Part shown: one piece after another, positions 42,762-51,842 of the stretch
Layout of the letters: the number at the start of each line of letters is the position of its first letter
Numbering within the stretch: the stretch's first letter is position 1
From: Candidatus Hodarchaeaceae archaeon
GTDB taxonomy: Archaea > Hadarchaeota > Hadarchaeia > Hadarchaeales > Hadarchaeaceae
Assembly: GCA_030018135.1 (NCBI GenBank)
Contig: JASEGJ010000004.1
Location: 1-64,000 of the forward strand
Direction: 5' to 3'
Length of the DNA stretch: 64,000 nucleotides
Position numbers and translations under genes: made by a program
Notes under the pieces: generated by a model
What the model saw: the letters and a program-made list of their open reading frames with translations, nothing else
Told to the model about the DNA's origin: nothing
The model's database searches: none

Positions 42762-42897
42762 ATCCTTTTTTCTGGTCTATTGATAACTTTTTTTGACTTT
42801 AAACGCCTAAATCTCCTGAATTAACTAACTCGTGTGGTCGACGACGTAAACTATTTGTTTTCCAAAGTGCAAAAAAATTTATTAAGGAGGCAGTGCG

Positions 42898-43188
42898 ATG
42901 CTCGTCGAGCTGGGGGCCGGATTGCTTTCCATAGCCGCTGCGAGCTACGTACTCTGGAGGATGCACACTAGGGCAATAGCACGAAACCAGATGCGGCGAT
43001 ACAAAATGACGGAAGGGGGATCTGGTGAGCTACCAGCGGGGGTACCGATCCAAAAGTGTTGCGGAAGGCCAATGGAGCCAATCGAACGTCGGGGAACTTG
43101 GATCATCTTGAGTTGCGCTCGATGTGGACAACAGTCGGAAAAACGCATGCCGAACTCAAGAGGATCGTACCTTGGGCGCGGACCCTAG
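42898..43188 (+). CDS. Small membrane-anchored zinc-ribbon protein
   Basis: 96 residues: an N-terminal hydrophobic helix (about 5-20), a basic linker, and a C-terminal zinc ribbon with KCCGRPM near 53 and CARCGQQ near 73. The ATG at 42898 follows GGAGG at 7 nt. The function is unknown. The arrangement suggests a membrane-tethered metal-binding domain facing the cytoplasm. Confidence 0.7.
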   Translation: MLVELGAGLLSIAAASYVLWRMHTRAIARNQMRRYKMTEGGSGELPAGVPIQKCCGRPMEPIERRGTWIILSCARCGQQSEKRMPNSRGSYLGRGP

Positions 43189-43200
43189 CAGACCATTTGA

Positions 43201-44616
43201 TTATCGGCTTGCGCCCAGCCCGAACTCAGCGTGCAGGGCGCGCACGGCCCTCACGGCATCCCTTTCGTCGACCGCAAACGAGATGTTGAGTTCGGAGGAT
43301 CCCTGAGCTATCATCAGGATGTTTATGCCCTCTCGGCCCATCGTCCCGAACACGCGCGCGGCTACGCCAGGAGTGCCTTTCATACCCGCGCCGACCGTGG
43401 CGATCACGCTCGCGCTTCGATCGTAGTCTATGCGCCAGTCGATGTGGCGCGCGGCGAACTCCGTGTGCAGCGCTCGAAGTGCGGTTTCCAAGTCCCCGCG
43501 CCCGACGATGAAGCTTATGTTCGCCTGTGACGAGCTTTGCGATATCATCAACACCTTAACATTGGCATTGGCCAGGATTTCGAAAACGGTTGCTGCCACT
43601 CCCAGCGTGCCTATCATACCTGGCCCTCCGACGGTTATTATCGCAACTTCCTTGCTCGCGGTTATCGCCTTTACTATACCCTCGATCTCCCTCGGCTCCT
43701 TGACTATCAGCGTGCCAGCGTGCGACGGGTTAAAAGCGTTGCGCACCCGCACCGGAATGCCCAGCTCCATGGCCGGTTCGATTGTCTTGGGGTGGAGCAC
43801 CTTCGCACCGAAGTATGCGAGCTCTGTGGCCTCTAGATACGAAATCGTCTCGATTACCTTAGCGCTTGGCTCAGCCTTTGGGTCGGCGGTCATGATGCCA
43901 TCCACATCGGTCATTATCCATATCTCATCAACTTTCAGGGCAGCGCCGATGATAGATGCGGAGTAATCCGAACCGCCTCGACCGAGCGTCGTCACGGTTC
44001 CGTTCTCGGTGCCCGCTACAAAGCCGGTCACCACGGGCAACTTTCCCTGCGCGAGAAGCCTGCTCAATCGCTGCCGCACAAGCTTGCGCGTTCGTTCGAG
44101 CTTCGGTCGAGCCTCGGTGTAGCGCTCGTCGGTGATGATACCGGCTTCAAAACCGGTCAGGTGGCAAGATGGCACCCCCAGCGCCTTTATCGCCCCCGCG
44201 AGTATCGGCGCGGACAGGCGCTCTCCAAACGACATTATCAAATCCTGTGACCGCAGGGAAAGCTCGCCGAGGTGCGCGATGCCGGTAAGTGCGCGCTCCA
44301 ATCCATCGAGTGCATCCTTGACCGCGCGGGTCGTTTGGTGGAGCACATCCTTGTCGTCGATTGCAACTCGACAGGCTTGAAAATGTTTGTTTGAAATGTG
44401 ATCCATGAACTCGGAAATCAGCTGCTTCGGATTTGCGCGAGGTTCGATTAATTTGTGAGAGATCTCTATTAACTCATCCGTGATGCCGGCCATTGCGGAA
44501 GTCACGACGACCACCTTGTCGCCCCTCCGATGGCGATCCACCGCCAGCCGCGCGGCGTTGAGTATGCTTTTCCCGTCTTTAACCGGGACCCCGCCGAATT
44601 TAATGACGAGTCGCAT
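43201..44616 (-). CDS. lysC: Aspartate kinase with two ACT domains
   Basis: 471 residues: an amino-acid kinase domain (1-295) with LGRGGSDYSASIIGAAL near 210 and DVDGIMTADPK near 235, then two ACT domains (about 320-465) for feedback control by lysine or threonine. It begins the aspartate pathway to lysine, methionine and threonine. The N-terminal motif reads KFGGVPV instead of the usual KFGGTSV. The Thr and Ser near the phosphate site are changed, which is uncommon. The start overlaps the SWIM-domain gene by 17 nt. Confidence 0.93.
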   Translation of the reverse strand: MRLVIKFGGVPVKDGKSILNAARLAVDRHRRGDKVVVVTSAMAGITDELIEISHKLIEPRANPKQLISEFMDHISNKHFQACRVAIDDKDVLHQTTRAVKDALDGLERALTGIAHLGELSLRSQDLIMSFGERLSAPILAGAIKALGVPSCHLTGFEAGIITDERYTEARPKLERTRKLVRQRLSRLLAQGKLPVVTGFVAGTENGTVTTLGRGGSDYSASIIGAALKVDEIWIMTDVDGIMTADPKAEPSAKVIETISYLEATELAYFGAKVLHPKTIEPAMELGIPVRVRNAFNPSHAGTLIVKEPREIEGIVKAITASKEVAIITVGGPGMIGTLGVAATVFEILANANVKVLMISQSSSQANISFIVGRGDLETALRALHTEFAARHIDWRIDYDRSASVIATVGAGMKGTPGVAARVFGTMGREGINILMIAQGSSELNISFAVDERDAVRAVRALHAEFGLGASR

Positions 44617-44956
44617 GTTCCTCCCTCGAGTAGTACGCGTCCAATTGCTCGCATATTACCTTTGCTAGGATATGGTAACACATATCCGCATCGACCTTTT
44701 CGGTGACGACATTTAGGACATAATCGCGGCAGGTGCAGTACGTGCGGACCACCTCGTATTCATCGCCCTTGCCGCGCACGAACCAGCGATCGTTTTGCTT
44801 TACGACACCGCCCCTTTGTATGGCCTCGAGGGCTTTACTCCCCCTCGACCCGTAGACGCTTACGATCGCCTGTTTCATGTCGTCCGTCAGCTCGCCAACT
44901 TCGCGCAGCCGGTTAAACAGCTCCCTCTTTTTGTGCAGAAAGGCGTCGGAAACCAT
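44600..44956 (-). CDS. SWIM zinc-finger domain protein
   Basis: 118 residues from the ATG at 44956. The C-terminal half has a SWIM zinc finger: TYCTCRDYVL then DADMCYHILA, giving C-x-C...C-x-H. The N-terminal half is helical with a basic face. SWIM proteins occur in DNA or protein interaction, and small archaeal ones are linked to recombination in some species. That link is uncertain here. The gene precedes and overlaps lysC and is divergent from ksgA, 49 nt away. Confidence 0.82.
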   Translation of the reverse strand: MVSDAFLHKKRELFNRLREVGELTDDMKQAIVSVYGSRGSKALEAIQRGGVVKQNDRWFVRGKGDEYEVVRTYCTCRDYVLNVVTEKVDADMCYHILAKVICEQLDAYYSREEHATRH

Positions 44957-45005
44957 GACAACCCCAATCACATAACCATATTTCCAAGGATAAAACCATA
45001 AAAAC

Positions 45006-45860
45006 ATGGATCGAATGAACAGAGTGCCTGCCCTTCTGCGCAAATATGGCATACGGCTGAGCAAACGTACAGGGCAGCCCCATGTGGTACATTCCGATAT
45101 ATTGAGTAGGATGGTAGACCACGCCCAGGTTTCGGGCCGGGACCATGTGCTTGAAATCGGTGCTGGCATCGGCAACCTAACGCAATTGCTCGCGGAGCGG
45201 GCCGGCAAGGTTATTGCGGTGGAGCAGGACAAAAAGCTTTTTCAAGCATTGAAGGAGCAACTAAAGGGCTGCACAAACGTCGACCTTATACACGCGAATG
45301 TCCTGCGCATCGAGCTGCCACGGTTCAACAAGGTCGTCGCAAACCTGCCCTACAGCATTTCCTCCGACATCACCTTCAAACTCCTCGAGCGCAGTTTTGA
45401 GCTAGCGGTTTTAATGTACCAAAGGGAATTTGCTCGGCGGCTCGTGGCCCCGCCGGGCTCCCACGATTACGGCCGCCTGACGGTGAACGTATACTATCGC
45501 GCACGGGTTGAGCTGTTGGAGGAAATACCGCCAACAGCTTTTATCCCCCGGCCGAAGGTCTCGTCGACAATCGTGAGGCTGAGGCCACGTGACCCGCCGT
45601 TTACGGTTACGGATGAGGAACTGTTCTTTGACGTCGTTCGGGCACTATTTCAACACAGGCGCCAAAGGGTGCGCAACGCACTGTATCATTCCTTCAACGA
45701 AGTCTTTCCGAAGGCGAGGTCCAAGCCGGAAAGGCGCAAGATGATAGATGAAACGATCCCGAAAGAGTTGGCCAACAGCAGGGTTATGGATCTTCCGCCG
45801 GAAAGGCTGGGCACGATCGCCAATTGCATCGCATCTAGTCCAAGAAATCTTCCGGTTTAG
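45006..45860 (+). CDS. ksgA: 16S rRNA adenine dimethyltransferase KsgA/Dim1
   Basis: 284 residues. SAM-binding motif I is VLEIGAGIGNLTQLL near 43-57, followed by VIAVEQD near 65. The catalytic motif is VVANLPYSISSDITFKLL near 113. A C-terminal helical domain completes the protein. It dimethylates the two adjacent adenosines in the last helix of 16S rRNA during small-subunit assembly. Its 3' end overlaps that of the EF-2 gene by 26 nt. Confidence 0.95.
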   Translation: MDRMNRVPALLRKYGIRLSKRTGQPHVVHSDILSRMVDHAQVSGRDHVLEIGAGIGNLTQLLAERAGKVIAVEQDKKLFQALKEQLKGCTNVDLIHANVLRIELPRFNKVVANLPYSISSDITFKLLERSFELAVLMYQREFARRLVAPPGSHDYGRLTVNVYYRARVELLEEIPPTAFIPRPKVSSTIVRLRPRDPPFTVTDEELFFDVVRALFQHRRQRVRNALYHSFNEVFPKARSKPERRKMIDETIPKELANSRVMDLPPERLGTIANCIASSPRNLPV

Positions 45861-48021
45861 GCGGTTCGGGCTTTAAGCCCTTGCGCTTACGGGTCTCCCG
45901 GATTGTTTGCTCCTGCAGTTCGCGTGGCATTGGCTCAAATCTGTCGAACTCCGTGCCCCAGATCGCCCGCCCTTCGGTTTCAGACCGCATCTCGGCCGCA
46001 AGCCCGAAGGAGTTGGCGACTGGCAGGGAAGCCCTGATGACGGCGATATCCTCCTCGGATTCCATGGAGATTATGCGCCCGCGGCGCCCCTGCACCACCT
46101 TCGTGCTGCCGCCCAGAAACTCTTGGGGCACGCGCACCTCGAGTTTTAGGATCGGTTCGAGGACGATTGGGTTCGCCATAAGCATCGCTGCCTGAATCGC
46201 CCGCCTGACCGCGGGTACTATCTGCGCCGGACCGCGGTGGACGGAATCCTCGTGCAGCGACGCATCCGTGATGAGCACCTTCAGTCCCCGCGTCGGCTCG
46301 CGCATGAGCGGGCCCTCGTTTACGACTTCGGTAAAAGCTTCGATGACGTAGTCCTCGACCTCCCGCATGTATTGTACGCCCTTTGTAACGTCAGTCAGGA
46401 CGTTGGGGCCGACGATCGTCACAATGCCCCGCGCTGCATCCGTATCCCAGCCGAGTTCGCGCAATACATTAGCGCGCTCCTTGCGCTCCTGCTTAACGTA
46501 GACCTTCCCCTCCTCGATGGCCTTGATCACCTCGGGCTCAATCGGTTCGACTGAAATCATGAAACGATTGTGCTTGTTCGGCGACTTGCCCTCGACTGGC
46601 CCAGCTTCGCTTGTGACCGTCTCACGGTAGACGACAATCGGCTCTGATGCTTTGACCTCCAAGCCAGCTTCCTTAAGTCTGTATTCAACTATCTCGAGGT
46701 GCAGCTCGCCCATGCCCGACACGAGATACTCGCCGGTCTCCTCATTTATCTTTACGCGGACGTTCGGGTCCTCGCGCGAGATCTTCTTGAGTTCGGTTAC
46801 CAACCGCGGCAGATCTTGGAAGTTCTTGGGCTCAACCGCCACGGTTACGACCGGTTCGCTCACATACCGAAGCTCCTCAAAGCCCCTTCCCTCGACCCCC
46901 AGCTCGACCAGCGTCTCCCCAACGTACGCCTCCTTCATGCCTATGATAGCTGCGATGTTCCCTGCCGGCACCCTATCCACCATAACGCGGTCCGGCCCCA
47001 TGTAGACGCCGACCTGCTGGACCCGCGCCTCTTGGTTTGTGCCCACGAGCCTGACGGCCTTCCCCTTCTCAAGCGTTCCCGAAAAAACTCGCCCGGTCGA
47101 TATGACGCCCGCGTGTTCGTCGACGATGATATCGGTTACAACCATGCAGATTTTACCGTCCGGATTGCACATGGTCATGTCTTCGCCGAGTTCGCTGTTT
47201 GGGTCGCCCTTCCATATTACCGGTATACGGTCGGCCTGCGCCTGCTTCGGGTTCGGCAGGTGGCGGATTACCGTATCGAGAATAACTTCGTACAGGGGGC
47301 TCTTCCTCGCGAGCTCCGCCTGAGTACCGCTTTTGTAGGCGTCAATGATATCCTTGAAGGTGATGTTCTTCTTCTTCATCTGTATCATGGATACCGCCCA
47401 CTTTTCCTTGGCCGAGCCGAATGCGACCGAACCGCCCTCGACGCTAACTTGCCACCGCTCAGCGACATCTGGTGGAGCGTACCTGCGGATGAGCTGGTTG
47501 AACTTGGTTATGATTTTAACGAAGCGCTCCTGCATGCCCTCGGGCGTTAACCTAAGCTCGTCGATTAAGCGGTCGACCTTATTGATAAAAAGCACTGGAC
47601 GGGCGCGCTCGCGCAACGCTTGGCGCAACACGGTTTCGGTCTGCACCATGACGCCCTCGACCGCATCGACGACGACGACGACACCATCTATGGCGCGCAG
47701 CGCCCTGGTCACATCTCCGCTGAAATCGACATGTCCAGGCGTGTCGAGCAAGTTAATCATATATTCCTTCCCCTCGTGTGTATGTGCGAGGCTAACCGCC
47801 GCGGTCTGGATGGTGATGCCTCGTTGCTGTTCGACCTCAAGGAAGTCCGTGAAGAGCTGTTCGCCCGCGAGTTCGAAGCTTATGATGCCCGAGGCAGCGA
47901 CGAGACTATCGGTAAGCGTGGTCTTGCCGTGGTCCACGTGGGCGACGATGCCTATGTTGCGTATGCGCTCGGGCTGCCACATGAGTTTTTGGATATCCGC
48001 CAGGTGCTTGTAGCGCCGCAT
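45835..48021 (-). CDS. fusA: Translation elongation factor 2 (aEF-2)
   Basis: 728 residues, the usual archaeal length. The GTPase has AHVDHGKTTLTDSL (P-loop) near 27, DTPGHVDF (G3) near 94 and NKVD (G4) near 149. Domain 4 has SLHEDSVHRGPAQ near 602, the loop that carries the diphthamide histidine. It drives ribosomal translocation. The ATG at 48021 gives the conserved N-terminus. Convergent overlap with ksgA. Confidence 0.97.
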   Translation of the reverse strand: MRRYKHLADIQKLMWQPERIRNIGIVAHVDHGKTTLTDSLVAASGIISFELAGEQLFTDFLEVEQQRGITIQTAAVSLAHTHEGKEYMINLLDTPGHVDFSGDVTRALRAIDGVVVVVDAVEGVMVQTETVLRQALRERARPVLFINKVDRLIDELRLTPEGMQERFVKIITKFNQLIRRYAPPDVAERWQVSVEGGSVAFGSAKEKWAVSMIQMKKKNITFKDIIDAYKSGTQAELARKSPLYEVILDTVIRHLPNPKQAQADRIPVIWKGDPNSELGEDMTMCNPDGKICMVVTDIIVDEHAGVISTGRVFSGTLEKGKAVRLVGTNQEARVQQVGVYMGPDRVMVDRVPAGNIAAIIGMKEAYVGETLVELGVEGRGFEELRYVSEPVVTVAVEPKNFQDLPRLVTELKKISREDPNVRVKINEETGEYLVSGMGELHLEIVEYRLKEAGLEVKASEPIVVYRETVTSEAGPVEGKSPNKHNRFMISVEPIEPEVIKAIEEGKVYVKQERKERANVLRELGWDTDAARGIVTIVGPNVLTDVTKGVQYMREVEDYVIEAFTEVVNEGPLMREPTRGLKVLITDASLHEDSVHRGPAQIVPAVRRAIQAAMLMANPIVLEPILKLEVRVPQEFLGGSTKVVQGRRGRIISMESEEDIAVIRASLPVANSFGLAAEMRSETEGRAIWGTEFDRFEPMPRELQEQTIRETRKRKGLKPEPPKPEDFLD

Positions 48022-48093
48022 GCATATCCCCGAATTTAACTTATGATGTATACTTGGTTTTATCGGTAAAAAACAACCGCGGGGTATTAAAAG

Positions 48094-49278
48094 CTATCGG
48101 AATAGCAGCTTGTCCGACTCGATCCCCTTCTCCTCCGTTGGTTCTGGGAACTCCCTCGGCAGCTGGTCCGGCCCCTGACCTATGCCGATCGTGTTTCCGA
48201 TGCCAGCCACGACCACCACATCGCCTCGCTTGGTGCGCTCTCGCATCGCTTGCTTTACCCTCTCCGTCGTGAAATCCACGGCCCTTGCAAGGCGTTTGTT
48301 GAGCGGGGTGATCGCCTCCTTGAAGGATTCCTTTATGATTATTGCATCGACCGGTATGCCGTGCTTGACCGCGACCTCCTCGATCTTGTACTTTTCCGTG
48401 GGCGGCCCTCCGATCGCGGCTCCTACGCCCTCTATAACGTGCCCGCTCGCTTCGCCCTCGAGCTTCAGCCCAGCGTCGATCATGATGATGCGGTCGACCT
48501 TTCGTCGCTTTATCAGGCGCGCGATGAGTTCGCCCGGTTTCCCGACCCTGCCCCCCGGACCTTTGGCCTTGACCACGATCAGCTTGCGCCCGTCAAACTT
48601 GGTCTCAGCGTAAACGGTATCCTCGGCTAACTCCTTGCAAGACGCATTGTCCATCAGCTTGGCGGCCACCATGGCGCCGACGCCGTCGCCGATCGGCTTG
48701 CCGTCCGCAAATGTCTTGGTGGCGTCGAGGTATGCCTTTGCATATTCCTTCAAGATTGGCATCTGCATCTGGAGGATCATGATCAGCTGATAGCTCTTGG
48801 TCTTCTCGGCGAGCAACATGAAGTGGCGCACCACGCGGAAGATCCAGTAGCTCGCCATCGCCCCCTCTATGGTCATCTCCAAGTTCGCGGCGGTCTCCTC
48901 GTCGGCGTTTGGGGCGAAGCGTGCGACCGCGCCCTCGAAGCGCTTCTTCCGTACATCGAGCACGTGCTCAAGCCTTTGGATCACGCCCGCGGGGTCGTCG
49001 CTCACGGGCTCGATCGTGAAGAACTCGAGAAAATTGTCGAAGTCCTTCTCGATATCTCGCTTTGGTCGGCCATACTTTGTTATCGTGCTGAGAGCTATCC
49101 TTCGGCCCTCCTTGGCCCACTTCTCAAGCTCGTTGACAGATTTGCGCACCTGCCCAATCACTAGGCGCGATTGGAAGGTCAGCAGGTAGGGTGTGAAGTA
49201 GCTCCACACAAAGCCGAGTAGTAGGAGGACCACTATCCATACTAGAATGCTCTCTAGGCTGATGTCGAACAATGGCAT
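48094..49278 (-). CDS. DUF1512 archaeal membrane-anchored protein
   Basis: About 394 residues of the DUF1512 family. One N-terminal membrane helix (ILVWIVVLLLLGFVWSYF) is followed by a large cytoplasmic domain with IGDGVGAMVAAKLM near 185, VKAKGPGGRVGKPGELI near 222, and VVVAGIGNTIGIGQG near 358. The glycine-rich loops suggest nucleotide or phosphate binding, but no activity is known. The ATG at 49278 is preferred over 49305. It lies upstream of the EF-2 gene in the same orientation. Confidence 0.85.
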   Translation of the reverse strand: MPLFDISLESILVWIVVLLLLGFVWSYFTPYLLTFQSRLVIGQVRKSVNELEKWAKEGRRIALSTITKYGRPKRDIEKDFDNFLEFFTIEPVSDDPAGVIQRLEHVLDVRKKRFEGAVARFAPNADEETAANLEMTIEGAMASYWIFRVVRHFMLLAEKTKSYQLIMILQMQMPILKEYAKAYLDATKTFADGKPIGDGVGAMVAAKLMDNASCKELAEDTVYAETKFDGRKLIVVKAKGPGGRVGKPGELIARLIKRRKVDRIIMIDAGLKLEGEASGHVIEGVGAAIGGPPTEKYKIEEVAVKHGIPVDAIIIKESFKEAITPLNKRLARAVDFTTERVKQAMRERTKRGDVVVVAGIGNTIGIGQGPDQLPREFPEPTEEKGIESDKLLFR

Positions 49279-49490
49279 GTTTACCCAATCCCTTATCGAC
49301 TTCACTTCATAAAGTTTTAGCTATCGAATCATCGACCGAATATAAAGAATTTTTCGCGTACATTTTAACCGAGTATGGATGAGTTCGAGAAGCGGCGGTG
49401 TTAGCATCCACCATGAACTGTACACGCAGAGGAAAATGCTTGAACGTTTAAGGGAGTTAAATAAAGTATTGGAAGGAAAAATAAGACTGT

Positions 49491-49597
49491 GCGGGGGTAG
49501 CCAAGCCTGGTCAAAGAGGCGTTTAGTACGCCTTGGAAGCGCAGGCTTCAGGAGCCTGTCCCGTAGGGGTTCCGGGGTTCAAATCCCCGCCCCCGCA
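49491..49597 (+). tRNA. tRNA-Leu(CAG) with a D-stem intron
   Basis: Acceptor strands GCGGGGG (49491-49497) and CCCCCGC (49590-49596) pair, with discriminator A49597. The T-arm is CGGGG-TTCAAAT-CCCCG. The anticodon stem CAGGC/GCCTG closes loop TTCAGGA, anticodon CAG, and a class II variable arm follows. A 22-nt intron (49517-49538) interrupts the 3' strand of the D-stem. Its removal restores GCC/GGC pairing and an 85-nt tRNA. The fold is a bulge-helix-bulge: TCAA/TTGG central helix, bulges AG^A and AA^G, intron helix GGCG/CGCC. CCA is not encoded. A TTAAATAAAG box lies about 30 nt upstream. Confidence 0.93.
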
Positions 49598-49635
49598 TAA
49601 TTCTTAGGTGCTTTTGTAAGATTTACCGGTAAAAA

Positions 49636-49662
49636 GGGGCTTAAATCCCCTCCCCCGCACCA
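49636..49662 (+). repeat. Orphan tRNA 3' end (T-arm plus acceptor plus CCA)
   Basis: GGGG-CTTAAAT-CCCC followed by T-CCCCCGC-A-CCA repeats the 3' end of the tRNA-Leu gene that ends 38 nt before it, with a few changes. No D- or anticodon arm precedes it. It may mark an old attachment site or a decayed tRNA copy. Confidence 0.6.
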
Positions 49663-49728
49663 TACGCTTGCTGAAGCAGATCAGCTGGTTTTAGAGGAGA
49701 TTTTCCAGAAATTTTTCTGGAGAGCCGT

Positions 49729-50754
49729 TCACCTCTGCGGCTCGACGATCACCTTGATGGATTCCCTGGCGTCGGCGACGAGCTTGAAGCCCAAGCCCGC
49801 TTCGCCCAAGCTCAATCGGTGGGTGATCATCTCCCGTACGTTCACCTTGCGGTCGCCGATCAGTTTCAAGGCCTCCTCGAGGTCCCCGGGCCCCGCGCCG
49901 TAGGAGGTCATCATCGTTATCTCGTCGCGCCAGAAGTCGGCGATGGGGACGGAAACGTCGACGCCCGGCCCAAGCACGGCGAAGAATAAAACGGTGCCCC
50001 CGCGATCCACGCATCGCAACGCCTGCTCGCTCGCGGATGCAGCCCCCGTGCAAACGATCACTTTGTCCGCGAGCCTGCCCTCGTTGAGTTGACGCAACTT
50101 TTCAGGCACATCCTCCTCGGCTTGTACCGCCTCATCAGCGCCAAATTTTTTCGCGGCATTCAAGCGGTACTCGTTTACGTCTGTCGCGATTACCCGCTCC
50201 GCCCCCCGCGCGCGGGCGAGTTGCACGTGAAGCAGCCCGGAGACGCCGCTGCCCAAGATGAGCACGGCATCGCCCCCTTTCACGCGGGCCAACCTTTGTC
50301 CGCGCACCGCGCATCCGAGCGGCTCGATGAAGGTCCCCTCCTCAAAGGACATGTTCTTGGGCAGGAGGTAGACGCCGCGCTCCACGTTTATCCTCGGCAC
50401 GCGTATGTACTCCGCAAAGCCCCCGGGATCGTAATTCGTCTTATGAAGGGTTTCGCAGGCCGTATGATGGCCGCCCATGCAATAACGACATTTGCCGCAC
50501 GGGACGTGATGGGAGACGAAGACCCCGTCGCCCACTTTGTAACGCTCCACGCCCTCCCCCACTTCAACTATCTCGCCGGTGGCCTCGTGGCCGAGCACCC
50601 GCGGCGCTTTCGGGACGCGGTACCACTCGAGCACATCCGAGCCGCAAATCCCGCACGCCATCACCTTCATCAAAAATTCACCAGCGCCTATCCTCGGCTT
50701 GGGCAGCTCCTCAAGTCTCACATCTCGGTTGTTGTAGTACATGGCGACGCGCAT
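49729..50754 (-). CDS. Zinc-dependent alcohol dehydrogenase family protein
   Basis: 341 residues of the medium-chain dehydrogenase family. Catalytic zinc ligands are in CGICGSDVLE near 36 and LGHEATGE near 57. The structural zinc site is CGKCRYCMGGHHTAC near 91. The NAD(P) motif is LILGSGVSGLLH near 168, with TDVNEY ending its second strand. It would oxidise an alcohol or polyol; the layout resembles sorbitol/threonine dehydrogenase-type members, but the substrate is unknown. ATG 50754 gives the family start. Confidence 0.88.
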   Translation of the reverse strand: MRVAMYYNNRDVRLEELPKPRIGAGEFLMKVMACGICGSDVLEWYRVPKAPRVLGHEATGEIVEVGEGVERYKVGDGVFVSHHVPCGKCRYCMGGHHTACETLHKTNYDPGGFAEYIRVPRINVERGVYLLPKNMSFEEGTFIEPLGCAVRGQRLARVKGGDAVLILGSGVSGLLHVQLARARGAERVIATDVNEYRLNAAKKFGADEAVQAEEDVPEKLRQLNEGRLADKVIVCTGAASASEQALRCVDRGGTVLFFAVLGPGVDVSVPIADFWRDEITMMTSYGAGPGDLEEALKLIGDRKVNVREMITHRLSLGEAGLGFKLVADARESIKVIVEPQR

Positions 50755-50830
50755 TCTAGCCCCCGATTGATTCGGTTCGACATGTGAAATCTTTTCGATT
50801 TCTATATTTTGGCAAGGCCCGCACCACCCT

Positions 50831-51754
50831 TTAAAGCAGGGGGCACAAAAAGCTGCCGAAAGGGGTGAATGCACTTTTTCGCCCCTCCCTCCGAGCCTTA
50901 TAGCCGTAGGCGAGGCCGACGACGAGCCCGGAGAGGTGGGCCGTGTGAGCGATGGAGCCGAGTGGACCGGAGAACGCTAGGATGGCCGATATGGCCCCGA
51001 AACCCAACGTAACCATCCAGAGTTGCATTGGGATGAGGAAAAAGAGGAGGACCGGCAGGCGAGGCGCGAGCACGGTCAGGGTGCCAAGCGCTCCGAGGAT
51101 GGCGCCGCTCGCCCCCAGCACCACGATGTCGGAAGGGATAACTAGGAGTTGAGCGGCGCTGGCCAAAACTCCGGCCCCCAAAAAGATGTGGAGGAATCTT
51201 TTTCTGCCTATCCTCATCTCGAGCATCGGACCGAAGAAGAAAAGGGCAATCCCGTTCACCAACAGGTGCGTGAACCCCGCGTGGAGAAAGATGGATGTCA
51301 GGAGGGTCCAAGGTCTGGCGATGGCCGTGGCTCGAGACGGGGCGAGGTAATAAAGGAAGGTGCTGTAATCCCCGGGGATGTAATACGACTGGTCCAGCAC
51401 CGCTTGGGCCATCAGCTGCCCCAGGTATGCGCAGAAAATCACCAGCAGGATGACCGTGCTCGGCCGGCGAAGGATGAAATGCCTAAAAAAGCTCGGCCAC
51501 CCGCTTGGGAACCCCGAGGTCCTGATTTCATATCGTATCACCGTCGAGGGCACGGTCTCCCCAAGTTCGAATTTTGAGATCACATGCCGATAAGTTCGCC
51601 CCCGCCCGCTAGGTTTGACCTCCACCGATCGCGTGCAAGGATGATTTTCCGGTAGCCTGTGCTCCGGGCAAAAAGTGCCCCCACAGTACCTACACTTAAA
51701 CGGTAGCGCAATCCCCTTGCCGCAGATGTCACAGGTCGCCATCTTCGCCGCCAC
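50831..51754 (-). CDS. Rhomboid protease with N-terminal AN1-type zinc finger
   Basis: 307 residues. The N-terminus is an AN1-like finger with C8, C11, C21, C24, C29, H32, H38 and C40. After a linker come six or more membrane helices of a rhomboid: HAGFTHLLVNGIALFFFG near 151, the serine motif GASGAILG near 205, and the His helix AHTAHLSGLVVGLAYG near 264. It would cleave membrane proteins inside the bilayer. The zinc finger may recruit substrates on the cytoplasmic side, an inference from AN1 proteins in ubiquitin/proteasome contexts. A second rhomboid is encoded at 53.1-53.8 kb. Confidence 0.9.
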   Translation of the reverse strand: MAAKMATCDICGKGIALPFKCRYCGGTFCPEHRLPENHPCTRSVEVKPSGRGRTYRHVISKFELGETVPSTVIRYEIRTSGFPSGWPSFFRHFILRRPSTVILLVIFCAYLGQLMAQAVLDQSYYIPGDYSTFLYYLAPSRATAIARPWTLLTSIFLHAGFTHLLVNGIALFFFGPMLEMRIGRKRFLHIFLGAGVLASAAQLLVIPSDIVVLGASGAILGALGTLTVLAPRLPVLLFFLIPMQLWMVTLGFGAISAILAFSGPLGSIAHTAHLSGLVVGLAYGYKARREGRKSAFTPFGSFLCPLL

Positions 51755-51842
51755 GGGAGGACCGGAAGTTTGGTCATCTTCCCATTTGCCCGGTCCAGCC
51801 AGTAACCTCCGGTCATGGGTACATGCATATTTCGATTTCAGC

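Noticed and set aside
46699-47550. 283-codon open frame antisense to EF-2
   Set aside because: A shadow of a highly conserved gene; no start signal.
49379-49600. Open frame running into tRNA-Leu(CAG)
   Set aside because: More than half of it is the tRNA gene; the upstream part is better explained as the tRNA promoter region.
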